From Bifidobacterium leontopitheci (GTDB taxonomy: Bacteria > Actinomycetota > Actinomycetes > Actinomycetales > Bifidobacteriaceae): DNA of 64,000 nucleotides. The notes below the pieces were generated by a model. The model saw only the letters and a list, made by a program, of their open reading frames with translations. It searched no databases and was not told the DNA's origin. The translations under genes were made by a program, and so were the position numbers. Where the stretch lies: contig NZ_WBVT01000003.1 of assembly GCF_009193355.1 (NCBI RefSeq), forward strand, positions 1 to 64,000. The letters are read 5' to 3'. Positions 33,989-41,131 of this stretch are shown in pieces. How positions within the stretch are numbered: the first letter of the stretch is position 1; every line of letters starts with the position of its first letter.

Positions 33989-34786
33989 TCACGCCTCCCG
34001 GGCGGCGGCTGCCGCGTCGGTGTCGGCTGCCGCGTCGGTGTCGCCTTCGTGGAACAGCGTGTAGATGTTGTTGCGCTTGACCTCCAGCTGGTGGAGGATG
34101 AACTTGCGCACGAAGTCGCTGGCCGGATGCTCGATGATGTTCTCCGGAGTGTCGAACTGGGCGACCTTGCCGTGGTTGATGATGAGCACCTTGTCGCTCA
34201 TCGTGCACGCCTCCTCGGGGTCGTGCGTGACCATGATGGTCGTGAGCTTGTACTGGTCGACGATCTGCTTGATCTTCGCCTTGATGGACTCCTTGATCAC
34301 GCCGTCCAGGGCGGACAGCGGCTCGTCGAGCAACAGCAGCTTCGGCTTCATCACGAGCGTGCGGGCGAGCGCCACGCGCTGCTTCTGGCCGCCGGACAGC
34401 TCGTCGATGCGCTTGCCCAGATGCTCCTCGAGGCCGAGCAGGCTGATGAGCTCCTTGATCTCGGCTTCGGACGAGATGTTCGGGTTGTTGCGCAGGCCGT
34501 ACGTGATGTTCTGGTATGCGGTCAGGTTCGGGAACAGCGCGTAGTCCTGGAACACGATGTTGAATCCGCGCTTCTCCATCGGCACGTGGGTCAGGTCCTT
34601 GCCGTCGTACAGCAGGCGTCCGCTGGTCGGCTCGGTGATGCCGAGGATGATGTTGAGCAGGGTGGTCTTGCCGCCGCCGGAGGGTCCGAGGATCGACATG
34701 ATCTTGCCGTTGTCCAGCGTGAGGCTGATGCCGTTGAGGACGTGCGTGTCCCCGAAGGATTTGGTGATGTCGTCGAGTTCGAGCAT
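33989..34786 (-). CDS. ABC transporter ATP-binding protein (phosphonate uptake)
   Basis: 265 residues. Walker A is GPSGGGKTT (about 34-42), the Q-loop is FQDYALFPNL, the signature is ELSGGQKQR, Walker B is LLLLDEPLSALD and the switch is VTHDPEEA. It is of the Fe3+/putrescine/phosphonate importer class. The tail ends with an ADTDAAADTDAAAA repeat encoded by a short tandem repeat. The start at MLELDDITKSFG is the family-consistent one; GGAAGG lies rather far upstream (13 bases). It is the first gene of the phn transport operon and is directly joined to the permease-binding protein fusion. Confidence 0.93.
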   Translation of the reverse strand: MLELDDITKSFGDTHVLNGISLTLDNGKIMSILGPSGGGKTTLLNIILGITEPTSGRLLYDGKDLTHVPMEKRGFNIVFQDYALFPNLTAYQNITYGLRNNPNISSEAEIKELISLLGLEEHLGKRIDELSGGQKQRVALARTLVMKPKLLLLDEPLSALDGVIKESIKAKIKQIVDQYKLTTIMVTHDPEEACTMSDKVLIINHGKVAQFDTPENIIEHPASDFVRKFILHQLEVKRNNIYTLFHEGDTDAAADTDAAAAAREA

Positions 34787-34996
34787 GTGTTGTCGCTTGC
34801 CTTCCGTCGCGCCGCCGGTGTCGCGGCGCTCGCATAATGGATCCGTTCGCCGGCGTTGCGCCGGGAACGGTGTGTTGCGTTGCTGTGTTGAGTTGTCGCG
34901 GCCTAACTTCACGCCGTGATTCCATCTTCGGCCCGCGCGTGGGACGGTGCGGACGTTTCGGTGAAAAGTTCGGGGAAAGGAAGGTGAACAGCAAGT

Positions 34997-35030
34997 GCGA
35001 CTACATGCGGATTACGTAGTTATGTAGTTT
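34997..35030 (-). promoter_or_regulatory. putative operator upstream of the phn transport genes, ACTACGTA motif
   Basis: The plus strand reads CGACTACATG, then TTACGTAGTTATGTAGTTT. Read on the minus strand, AAACTACATAACTACGTAA holds two tandem AACTACRTA elements and a further inverted CTACAT/ATGTAG pairing. The same core occurs in front of phnW at 31005-31047. Confidence 0.5.
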
Positions 35031-35093
35031 ATGCGGCGACGGGTGCGCCCTCGCTGAGGGTCGGGATGGGCCCGGCCGTGGGGCGACCGCGGC

Positions 35094-35996
35094 TCAGCTG
35101 CGAAACTCGCGGTCGGCGATGATGCGGCCGGAGCGGTCGAGTTCGGTGGAGAAGCGGCCGTAGTCGCTGAGGATCACGCTCATGTACAGCATGTCGACCA
35201 TGACGCAGTGGGCGACGCGCGAGAAGATCGCGTTGCCGTAGATCGCCACGTCGCCGCGGCCGGTGAGCAGCACCACGTCCGCCCAGTTGGCCAGCGGAGT
35301 GCCCGTGTTGTTGGTGATGGCGATGGTGTGCGCTCCGGCCGACTTGGCGACCTTGAGCGCCTTGACGGTGTCGGCGGAGCTGCCGGAGTGCGAGAAGGCG
35401 ATGGCCGTGTCGTCCTTGGTGAGGTGGCCGGCGCCGATCTGCTGCAGGTAGGCGTCCACGTTGCAGCGCGCCTGCAGGCCGAGATAGGTGAGCTTGGTGC
35501 ACAGATCGATCGCGGGGGCCATGGAGTTCTCCACTCCGTAGATGTCGATCATGCGTGATTGGGCGATGAGCGCCGTCGCCTTGCCGAGCGCCTTGACGTC
35601 CACCGAGGCGTGCAGGTCGTCGATGAGCGTCTTCGCGCGCGCCACCGCCTTGGCGGGAATGCCTTCGGGGTCGTCCCACGGGTTGAGGTCGAAGCCTTCC
35701 AGCGGGTCGAAGGTGACGGCACGCTCCTCCTGCGGGTGACGCAGCACGTAGCGCAGCTCGCGATAGCCGCCGAAGCCGAGCTTGCGCGCGAACCGGATCA
35801 CCGTCGGCTGGCTGACCTGCGCCGCTTCGGCCAGCTGGCCGACCGTCAGCTCCGAAGCCTCGCCGAGGTGGGCGCGGATGTACTGCGCCACCGCCTGTTC
35901 GGCGGGCCGCAACGAGGGATAGACATGGTCGATGCGGTCGCGGATGCCTACCGAGGATTGCACGGTTGTCTCCTTTTGCTTGGCTTCCTGTCCCAT
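35094..35996 (-). CDS. MurR/RpiR-family transcriptional regulator with SIS domain
   Basis: 300 residues. The N-terminal HTH_6 domain covers about 20-95 (LTVGQLAEAAQVSQPTVIRF is the recognition region). The C-terminal SIS sugar-phosphate-binding domain follows (IDIYGVENSMAPAIDL, AIAFSHSGSSADTVKALK, AHTIAITNNTGTPLA). Such regulators sense phosphorylated ligands. It is encoded on the same strand directly upstream of the phosphonate genes, 307 bases from the ATPase start, with the ACTACGTA sites between. It is therefore the likely local regulator, possibly responding to a phosphonate or an intermediate; this is inference. Confidence 0.9.
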   Translation of the reverse strand: MGQEAKQKETTVQSSVGIRDRIDHVYPSLRPAEQAVAQYIRAHLGEASELTVGQLAEAAQVSQPTVIRFARKLGFGGYRELRYVLRHPQEERAVTFDPLEGFDLNPWDDPEGIPAKAVARAKTLIDDLHASVDVKALGKATALIAQSRMIDIYGVENSMAPAIDLCTKLTYLGLQARCNVDAYLQQIGAGHLTKDDTAIAFSHSGSSADTVKALKVAKSAGAHTIAITNNTGTPLANWADVVLLTGRGDVAIYGNAIFSRVAHCVMVDMLYMSVILSDYGRFSTELDRSGRIIADREFRS

Positions 35997-36103
35997 GGTC
36001 TATGTCGAGGGTATCCGCATGAGTTTACGCAATGGTCTTCATGAAGCTGTCCGGAAGATGAACGGAAACCGAATTCTCGTCGACGCCGTGGTGGCGCCGC
36101 GGC

Positions 36104-37348
36104 TCACGGCAGACTGTAGCGGGTGGCACGCGACCGGCCCTGACGCAGCACGAGGCCGCGTTCCACCAGATGCCGCAGCACGTAGGTCATCTGGTTCTTG
36201 GTCATGCCGAGGTCCTCGGCGATCTGCCTGCGGCTCAGCGGCGTGCCCGACTGCGCGATGCAGTGCAGCGTCACCTCCTCCAGCGTCTGGGTGGAGTGCG
36301 GCGGCACCGGCAATCCAGACCGGCCGTCGTCCTGCCGGACTGCCGGCGCCGGCTCGTCCGCCTGCCGTCGCAGCGGCGCGACGATGGGATGCGACCGGTC
36401 CGCCGCGCCGCCCATCACGGGAAGGCACCCGATGACCCGCATGCCGGCGAGCGCCACCGCGGGGTCGTCGGTCATGGATTGCACGATGGCCGGGAACGCG
36501 TACATTTTCGCGTGTCCGCCGGGTGTCCTGCCGTCCTGCGTCGTGCGGGCGTCCGCCGCAGCCGTGTCGCTGGTCGTCGCCTTGCGCCGCGGCTCGGCAG
36601 GCGTCGGCAACGGCAGCACCAGCGCCACGGAGGCCGCGCCGACCCTGATCTGCGGACTGTCGGCGCAACGCTCGTACTCGTCCATGATGCGCCTGATGCC
36701 GGTGCCGTAGTTTTCGCTGAACCCCAGTGCGGCGAGCAGGTCGGCGAGCGCCGGGTTGCGCGGCTGGCAGATCCCGTTGAGCAGGTCGTTGATCTCCAGG
36801 CCGGGCATGAGACCGCCGAGCGAGACGATTTCGACGCGCGAGGCGAACACGTTCACCAGCGTGGGGCCGGAATACCGGTAGTCACGGTGCAGCACCGCGT
36901 TCACCAGCGCCTCGCGCAGGGCGGCCTGCGGCCATTGCCTGCCGTCGTCGCCGGGCTGGTTGTGGTCGGTGAGGAACGCCATGGCGGTGTTGAGCTGTCG
37001 CAGCAGCGAGCCGTGCAGTTCGGCGCGGTCCGTGATCGAGGCCTTCGCGTCGCCGTCGAACGCCGCGCATTTGATGGAGAACGGGCACTGGTCGGAGATG
37101 AGCAGCGCAAGTCTGGTGAACGCGCCGTTGCGGCGAAGCGGGAAGGTCGGGCGGGTGCCGTCGGCTGCGTTGTCGCCGCCGGCGTCGAGCGGCCAGCGCA
37201 CGCCAGCCGTGGCGAAGGCCTGCCGCGCATGGTCGAAGGTGAGGTCGGCGCGGCCTGCCGGTTCCCAAAGGCCGCCGGTGGTGGTCGAAGACTGGCTGAA
37301 GCCCGGCGCGTCGTCCCCCGTCGCCGGTGTGTTCCCTGCTGTTGCCAT
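36104..37348 (-). CDS. HATPase_c_4-type ATP-binding transcriptional regulator, N-terminally reduced
   Basis: 414 residues. The middle (about 125-245) carries the GHKL-type motif of the Schlafen/AlbA_2-HATPase_c_4 regulators (LREALVNAVLHRDYRYSGP, IVSLGGLMPGL, RNPALADLLAALGFSENYGTGI). The C-terminus is a winged helix (about 360-410, LSRRQIAEDLGMTKNQMTYV). The usual N-terminal AlbA_2 DNA-binding domain is absent; only the linker region between the two (FDHARQAFATAGV) is left. The start may be leaderless: TACGAT ends six bases before the ATG. It is divergent from the Memo/AMMECR1 gene, across a gap with two GTTCACGATT palindromes that could be its operators. Confidence 0.78.
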   Translation of the reverse strand: MATAGNTPATGDDAPGFSQSSTTTGGLWEPAGRADLTFDHARQAFATAGVRWPLDAGGDNAADGTRPTFPLRRNGAFTRLALLISDQCPFSIKCAAFDGDAKASITDRAELHGSLLRQLNTAMAFLTDHNQPGDDGRQWPQAALREALVNAVLHRDYRYSGPTLVNVFASRVEIVSLGGLMPGLEINDLLNGICQPRNPALADLLAALGFSENYGTGIRRIMDEYERCADSPQIRVGAASVALVLPLPTPAEPRRKATTSDTAAADARTTQDGRTPGGHAKMYAFPAIVQSMTDDPAVALAGMRVIGCLPVMGGAADRSHPIVAPLRRQADEPAPAVRQDDGRSGLPVPPHSTQTLEEVTLHCIAQSGTPLSRRQIAEDLGMTKNQMTYVLRHLVERGLVLRQGRSRATRYSLP

Positions 37349-37389
37349 AGACCGATCGTATCGTTGCGTTGAGACTCAGCGCTGACGCG

Positions 37390-37541
37390 GTTCACGATTC
37401 ATCGCATATGACGAATCGTGAACGGAAAACCGCACATAACCGCACATGAGGGATTCCATGACCGTTGCAATCATGCGCATTCGGCATGTTCATTCGCACA
37501 TGCCGGCGTTCACGATTTGCCGGGCCGTGAAAATCGTGAAC
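37390..37541. promoter_or_regulatory. two GTTCACGATT...AATCGTGAAC palindromes in a divergent promoter region
   Basis: Perfect 11-base inverted repeats GTTCACGATTC/GAATCGTGAAC (37390-37423) and GTTCACGATTT/AAATCGTGAAC (37508-37541) share the same ten-base core. They start 118 bases apart. One lies close to the HATPase regulator start (37348), the other close to the Memo gene start (37583). A third, different inverted repeat (GCATGT...ACATGC, about 37484-37503) lies between. The layout is typical of two operators for divergent genes. Confidence 0.6.
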
Positions 37542-37582
37542 GGTGAGGCGGCTACCATGGAAGCGGATACGAGGTGATCGCC

Positions 37583-39319
37583 ATGATGAAGTCGTCAGGA
37601 ATCGTCACAGGGACCGGCGTCCGCCGGCAGGCCGTCGCCGGAGCGTTCTATCCGGCCGATGCGGGGGAGCTGCGGTCGCTGGTCGACCGGCAGATGGACT
37701 ATGGGCGCACGCTGCTGCGACGCATCACCGCCCGCCTGCCCGAAGGGTGCCCCAAAGCGGTGATCGTGCCGCACGCCGGCTACGTCTACTCCGGCACGAC
37801 GGCCGCGCTCGCCTATGCATTGCTTGAACGCGGCCGTGGCACCGTCACCCGCGCCGTGATCGTCGGCCCCACCCATCGCGTCGCCGTGCGCGGCGTCGCC
37901 TGCTGCAACGCCGGCGCGTTCGCCACGCCGCTGGGCGTCGCTCCGGTCGACGTGGATGCGGAACGCCGGGCATTGGACGCCGTGCCCTCCATGATCGTCA
38001 ACGATGCCACGCACGCTCGCGAGCATGCCGTCGAAGTGCAGGTGCCGTTCCTGCAGCGGATCTTCGGCGAGACCCTGCGCATCGTGCCGCTCAACGCCGG
38101 CGACGCGACACCCCGGCAGGTCGGCGACGTCATCCGCGCACTATGGGGCGGTCCGGAGACCGTGATCGTCATCAGCTCCGACCTGTCCCACTACCATCCC
38201 GAAGTCCAGGCGCGCGAGCTCGACGACATGACCATCGCGCGCATCGCCGCCGGCCTGCTCCCCATCGGGCCGGACCGCGCCTGCGGGGCGTATCCGGTCA
38301 ACGGACTGCTTGACGTGTGCGCCGAACGCGGACTGCGCATGCGGTTCCTCGGCTGCTCGACCTCCGGCGACGACGGCGAGGTGTCGCTTGCCGGCGAGAC
38401 GACCGCCTCGTCGATCACTCGCCAGCCCATGCGCGACCCGTTCGAGCGTGTGGTCGGCTACGCTTCGTTCGCGCTGTGGAAGACGGACGGGGACGGACAT
38501 GGCGACGAGGGCGGGGCTGCGGCAACGGTAGATTGCGCGCAAGACGGTGGCGACCCCGGTGACGGCGGTCGTGACCACGACTGTGGCGGGTCTGGTTCCG
38601 GCTCAGGCGATGACATTGCCGATGACGTTGCCGGCGACGCTGCCGACGACGACGGACTGCCGGTCGACGCGGGGCCGGTCCTGCTCTCGCTTGCGCGCAC
38701 GGCGCTCGCCGCCCATCTCGGCATCGAGCCAGCCGGTCCGGACGGCGCCCCCGTCACCGCGTCCGCCATCGTCGACGACCATCCATGGCTGAGGCAGCCC
38801 GGCGCAAGCTTCGTCACCTTGCGCGAGGGCGGTGACCTTCGCGGCTGCATCGGCACGTTGGAGGCATGGCGCGAGCTCGGCCGTGACGTCGCCGACCATG
38901 CCGTCGACGCCGCTATACACGACCCGCGGTTCAGGCCGGTTACGCCGGACGAATACCCGCTGATCGACATCGAAGTGTCGGTGCTGGGCAAACCTGAACC
39001 GATTGAGGTCGTCACGCCCCGATGGCGGCTCGGGGACGGTGGACGCATGACCGCCGAACCGCAGCCGCATCCCGTGCGTTCGCGTAACGAACTCGAACGT
39101 GCGCTGCGGCCCGGCAGGGACGGGCTTATCCTCGCCGAACAGGGCGGTCGCGGACGCCGCGCGACGTTCCTGCCGCAGGTGTGGGAGCAGCTGCCGGCCC
39201 CGCACGACTTCGTCTCGCACCTGCTCGCCAAGGCGGGACTTCCTGCAGGACTCGACTGGAACGACGGCGAGGTCGACTGCGCACGATACACGGTGAGCGC
39301 GTTTGCGGAAGAACGATGA
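37583..39319 (+). CDS. Memo-like protein fused to AMMECR1 domain (AmmeMemoRadiSam A/B)
   Basis: 578 residues. Residues about 15-285 are a MEMO1-like dioxygenase-fold domain (AGAFYPADAGELRSLV, VPHAGYVYSGTTAALAY, VISSDLSHYHPEVQ). A hydrophilic Gly/Asp-rich linker of about 60 residues follows. The C-terminal AMMECR1 domain then begins (FVTLREGGDLRGCIGTLEA, with the diagnostic LRGCIGT near 419). Usually these are two proteins; here they are one. GAGGTGA five bases upstream selects ATG 37583 rather than the GTG at 37574. The next gene, a radical SAM enzyme, overlaps it by four bases, giving the full three-part AmmeMemoRadiSam set, whose biochemical role is unknown. Confidence 0.9.
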   Translation: MMKSSGIVTGTGVRRQAVAGAFYPADAGELRSLVDRQMDYGRTLLRRITARLPEGCPKAVIVPHAGYVYSGTTAALAYALLERGRGTVTRAVIVGPTHRVAVRGVACCNAGAFATPLGVAPVDVDAERRALDAVPSMIVNDATHAREHAVEVQVPFLQRIFGETLRIVPLNAGDATPRQVGDVIRALWGGPETVIVISSDLSHYHPEVQARELDDMTIARIAAGLLPIGPDRACGAYPVNGLLDVCAERGLRMRFLGCSTSGDDGEVSLAGETTASSITRQPMRDPFERVVGYASFALWKTDGDGHGDEGGAAATVDCAQDGGDPGDGGRDHDCGGSGSGSGDDIADDVAGDAADDDGLPVDAGPVLLSLARTALAAHLGIEPAGPDGAPVTASAIVDDHPWLRQPGASFVTLREGGDLRGCIGTLEAWRELGRDVADHAVDAAIHDPRFRPVTPDEYPLIDIEVSVLGKPEPIEVVTPRWRLGDGGRMTAEPQPHPVRSRNELERALRPGRDGLILAEQGGRGRRATFLPQVWEQLPAPHDFVSHLLAKAGLPAGLDWNDGEVDCARYTVSAFAEER

Positions 39320-40401
39320 TGACAGCCGACAGGGGAGCATGGCGTGAGACGGTCGACGTGACGGCTCATGACCCGCGCGCGGTCGGCAGGTGGCAGCGCC
39401 GGCTCGCCGACGGCCGCGTGCAGTGCGACCTGTGCCCGCGGCACTGCAGGCTGCGCGAGGGGCAACGCGGATTCTGCTTCGTGCGCGCCTGCCACGGCGG
39501 GCGGATCATCCTCGACTCGTACGGCCGCAGTTCGGGGCTCGCCATCGACCCCGTGGAGAAGAAACCGCTCAACCACTTCCATCCCGGCATACGGGTGCTC
39601 AGCTTCGGCACGGCCGGCTGCAACTCGGCATGCCGGTTCTGCCAGAACTGGGACATCTCGGCATCCCGCCGCTGGAGCACGCTGGCCGTCGAAGCCTCGC
39701 CGGAACGCATCGCCCAGATCGCGCGCGCCCATGGCGCGGGAGCCGTGGCGTTCACCTACAACGACCCCATCGTGTTCGCCGAATACGCGATCGACACCGC
39801 GGCCGCCTGCCGCGAGGCCGGCGTGCAGACCATCGCCGTGACCGCCGGGTACATGGCACAGCCGGCGCGGAAGGACTTCTATCAGGTCATGGACGCGGCG
39901 AACATCGATCTCAAGGGGTTCACCGAATCGTTCTACCGCACGGTGACCGGCACACACCTCGCCGACGTGCTCGACACCATCGCATACGCGGTCAACGAGA
40001 CCGACACCTGGGTTGAACTGACCACGCTGCTTATCCCCGGGCTCAACGACGACGACACGCAGCTGCACGCCGAATGCGCGTGGATACGCGAGCAGTGCGG
40101 GGCGGATGTGCCGTTGCACTTCTCCGCGTTCCACCCCGCGTACAGGATGATGGACGTGCCGGCCACGCCGCCCGCGACCCTGACCCGGGCGCGCGCGATT
40201 GCCATGGAGGAAGGACTGCGGTTCGTTTACACCGGCAATGTGACCGACCGCGAGGGCGGCACCACATTCTGCCCGGGCTGCGGGGCCGCGCTGGTCGTAC
40301 GCGACTGGTACGAGATCCTTGACAATCGTCTCGGTGCCGATGGTCTCGGTGCCGACGGTCGCTGCCCGGACTGCGGCACCGTCATCCCCGGCCGCTGGTG
40401 A
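39316..40401 (+). CDS. AmmeMemoRadiSam system radical SAM enzyme
   Basis: 361 residues; PflA-like radical SAM protein. The [4Fe-4S] motif is CNSACRFC (C102, C106, C109). An N-terminal cysteine cluster (CDLCPRHCRL, C37-C40-C44) and a C-terminal zinc-ribbon-like CPGCG...CPDCG pair are also present. The motif INHFHPGI-like region (KPLNHFHPGIRVLSFGTAG) is family-typical. ATGA overlap with the Memo-AMMECR1 gene means coupled translation. The reaction and substrate are not established for this family; the pairing with Memo and AMMECR1 suggests a shared modification. Near the C-terminus LGADGLGADG is a tiny in-frame repeat. Confidence 0.92.
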   Translation: MMTADRGAWRETVDVTAHDPRAVGRWQRRLADGRVQCDLCPRHCRLREGQRGFCFVRACHGGRIILDSYGRSSGLAIDPVEKKPLNHFHPGIRVLSFGTAGCNSACRFCQNWDISASRRWSTLAVEASPERIAQIARAHGAGAVAFTYNDPIVFAEYAIDTAAACREAGVQTIAVTAGYMAQPARKDFYQVMDAANIDLKGFTESFYRTVTGTHLADVLDTIAYAVNETDTWVELTTLLIPGLNDDDTQLHAECAWIREQCGADVPLHFSAFHPAYRMMDVPATPPATLTRARAIAMEEGLRFVYTGNVTDREGGTTFCPGCGAALVVRDWYEILDNRLGADGLGADGRCPDCGTVIPGRW

Positions 40402-40413
40402 TTGTGTTGCCGC

Positions 40414-40860
40414 GGGTACGTTCCGTTGAGAATCCATGACGGACCGTACCCGAGCGGCCGTCTCCGAGTACGTTCCGTTGGAAAATCATGACCGACCGTA
40501 CTCTAATGTCGTCTACGAGTACGTTCCGTTGGAAATTTCTGACCGACCGTACTCGAGTGGGTGTCTTCGGGTACGTTCCGTTGAGAATCCATGACGGACC
40601 GTACCCGAGCGGCCGTCTCCGAGTACGTTCCGTTGGGAATTTCTGACCGACCGTACTCGAGTGGGTGTCTGCGAGTACGTTCGGTTGGTGGTTTCGTGAC
40701 GGAACGTACCCGTAGGCGGCGATTCGAGTACGTTCCGTTGGGAATGTCTGACCGACCGTACTCGAGTGGGTGTCTGCGAGTACGGTCGGTTGGTGGTTTC
40801 GTGACCGACCGTACTCGGACGGGGTGCTTCGAGTACGGTCCGTTGAGGAGGCGTGCGGAT
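40414..40860. repeat. nine-unit palindrome array, 52-bp period
   Basis: Units with GAGTACGTTCCGTTGG on the left and CGACCGTACTCG on the right start (GTAC) at 40416, 40468, 40519, 40571, 40623, 40675, 40728, 40780 and 40833. The spacing is 51 to 53, mean about 52.1. Each unit is an imperfect palindrome of about 36 bases separated by a 16-base joint that is also semi-conserved (GAGTGGGTGTCTGC or GAGCGGCCGTCTCC). The joints recur, so this is not a CRISPR array. From 40861 to 40957 there is only a short direct repeat (GTGCACCCCTC twice). Confidence 0.9.
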
Positions 40861-40962
40861 TCATGTGCACCCCTCGTGCACCCCTCGCGCAACATACGCG
40901 CAACAAGAATGCGCGAAACAGGAGGTGAAACAAGACGTCTTCGAGTAAAACGTCTAGATATG

Positions 40963-40996
40963 AAAAGCCCGAAATCGTTGGAATTCCGGGCTTTTT
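40963..40996. terminator. bidirectional hairpin terminator next to tRNA-Arg
   Basis: AAAAGCCCG / CGGGCTTTTT stem around a 16-base loop, with a T-run on the plus strand and a shorter one on the minus strand. It lies just past the 3' end of the minus-strand tRNA. Confidence 0.7.
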
Positions 40997-41000
40997 GAGG

Positions 41001-41074
41001 TGACCCCGGGGAGACTCGAACTCCCGACCCTGAGATTAGAAGTCACATGCTCTATCCAGCTGAGCTACGGGGCC
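41001..41074 (-). tRNA. tRNA-Arg(TCT)
   Basis: The minus strand folds as a 74-nt tRNA. The acceptor is GGCCCCG/CGGGGTC (one G-U), the D-arm GCTC/GAGC, the anticodon loop CTTCTAA with anticodon TCT, and the T-arm GGGAG-TTCGAGT-CTCCC. The discriminator is A, and CCA is not encoded. The anticodon stem has a U-U mismatch in its middle (TGTGA against TCTCA), which is slightly unusual. It reads AGA codons. Confidence 0.93.
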
Positions 41075-41131
41075 AAACATCGCACGAGTATAGCACACGC
41101 GCGGCGGACACGGACGCGCCGGCCTTGGACA

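Noticed and set aside
40414-40860. CRISPR array
   Set aside because: The repeats are diverged palindromes and the joints recur between units instead of being unique spacers; there are no cas genes nearby.
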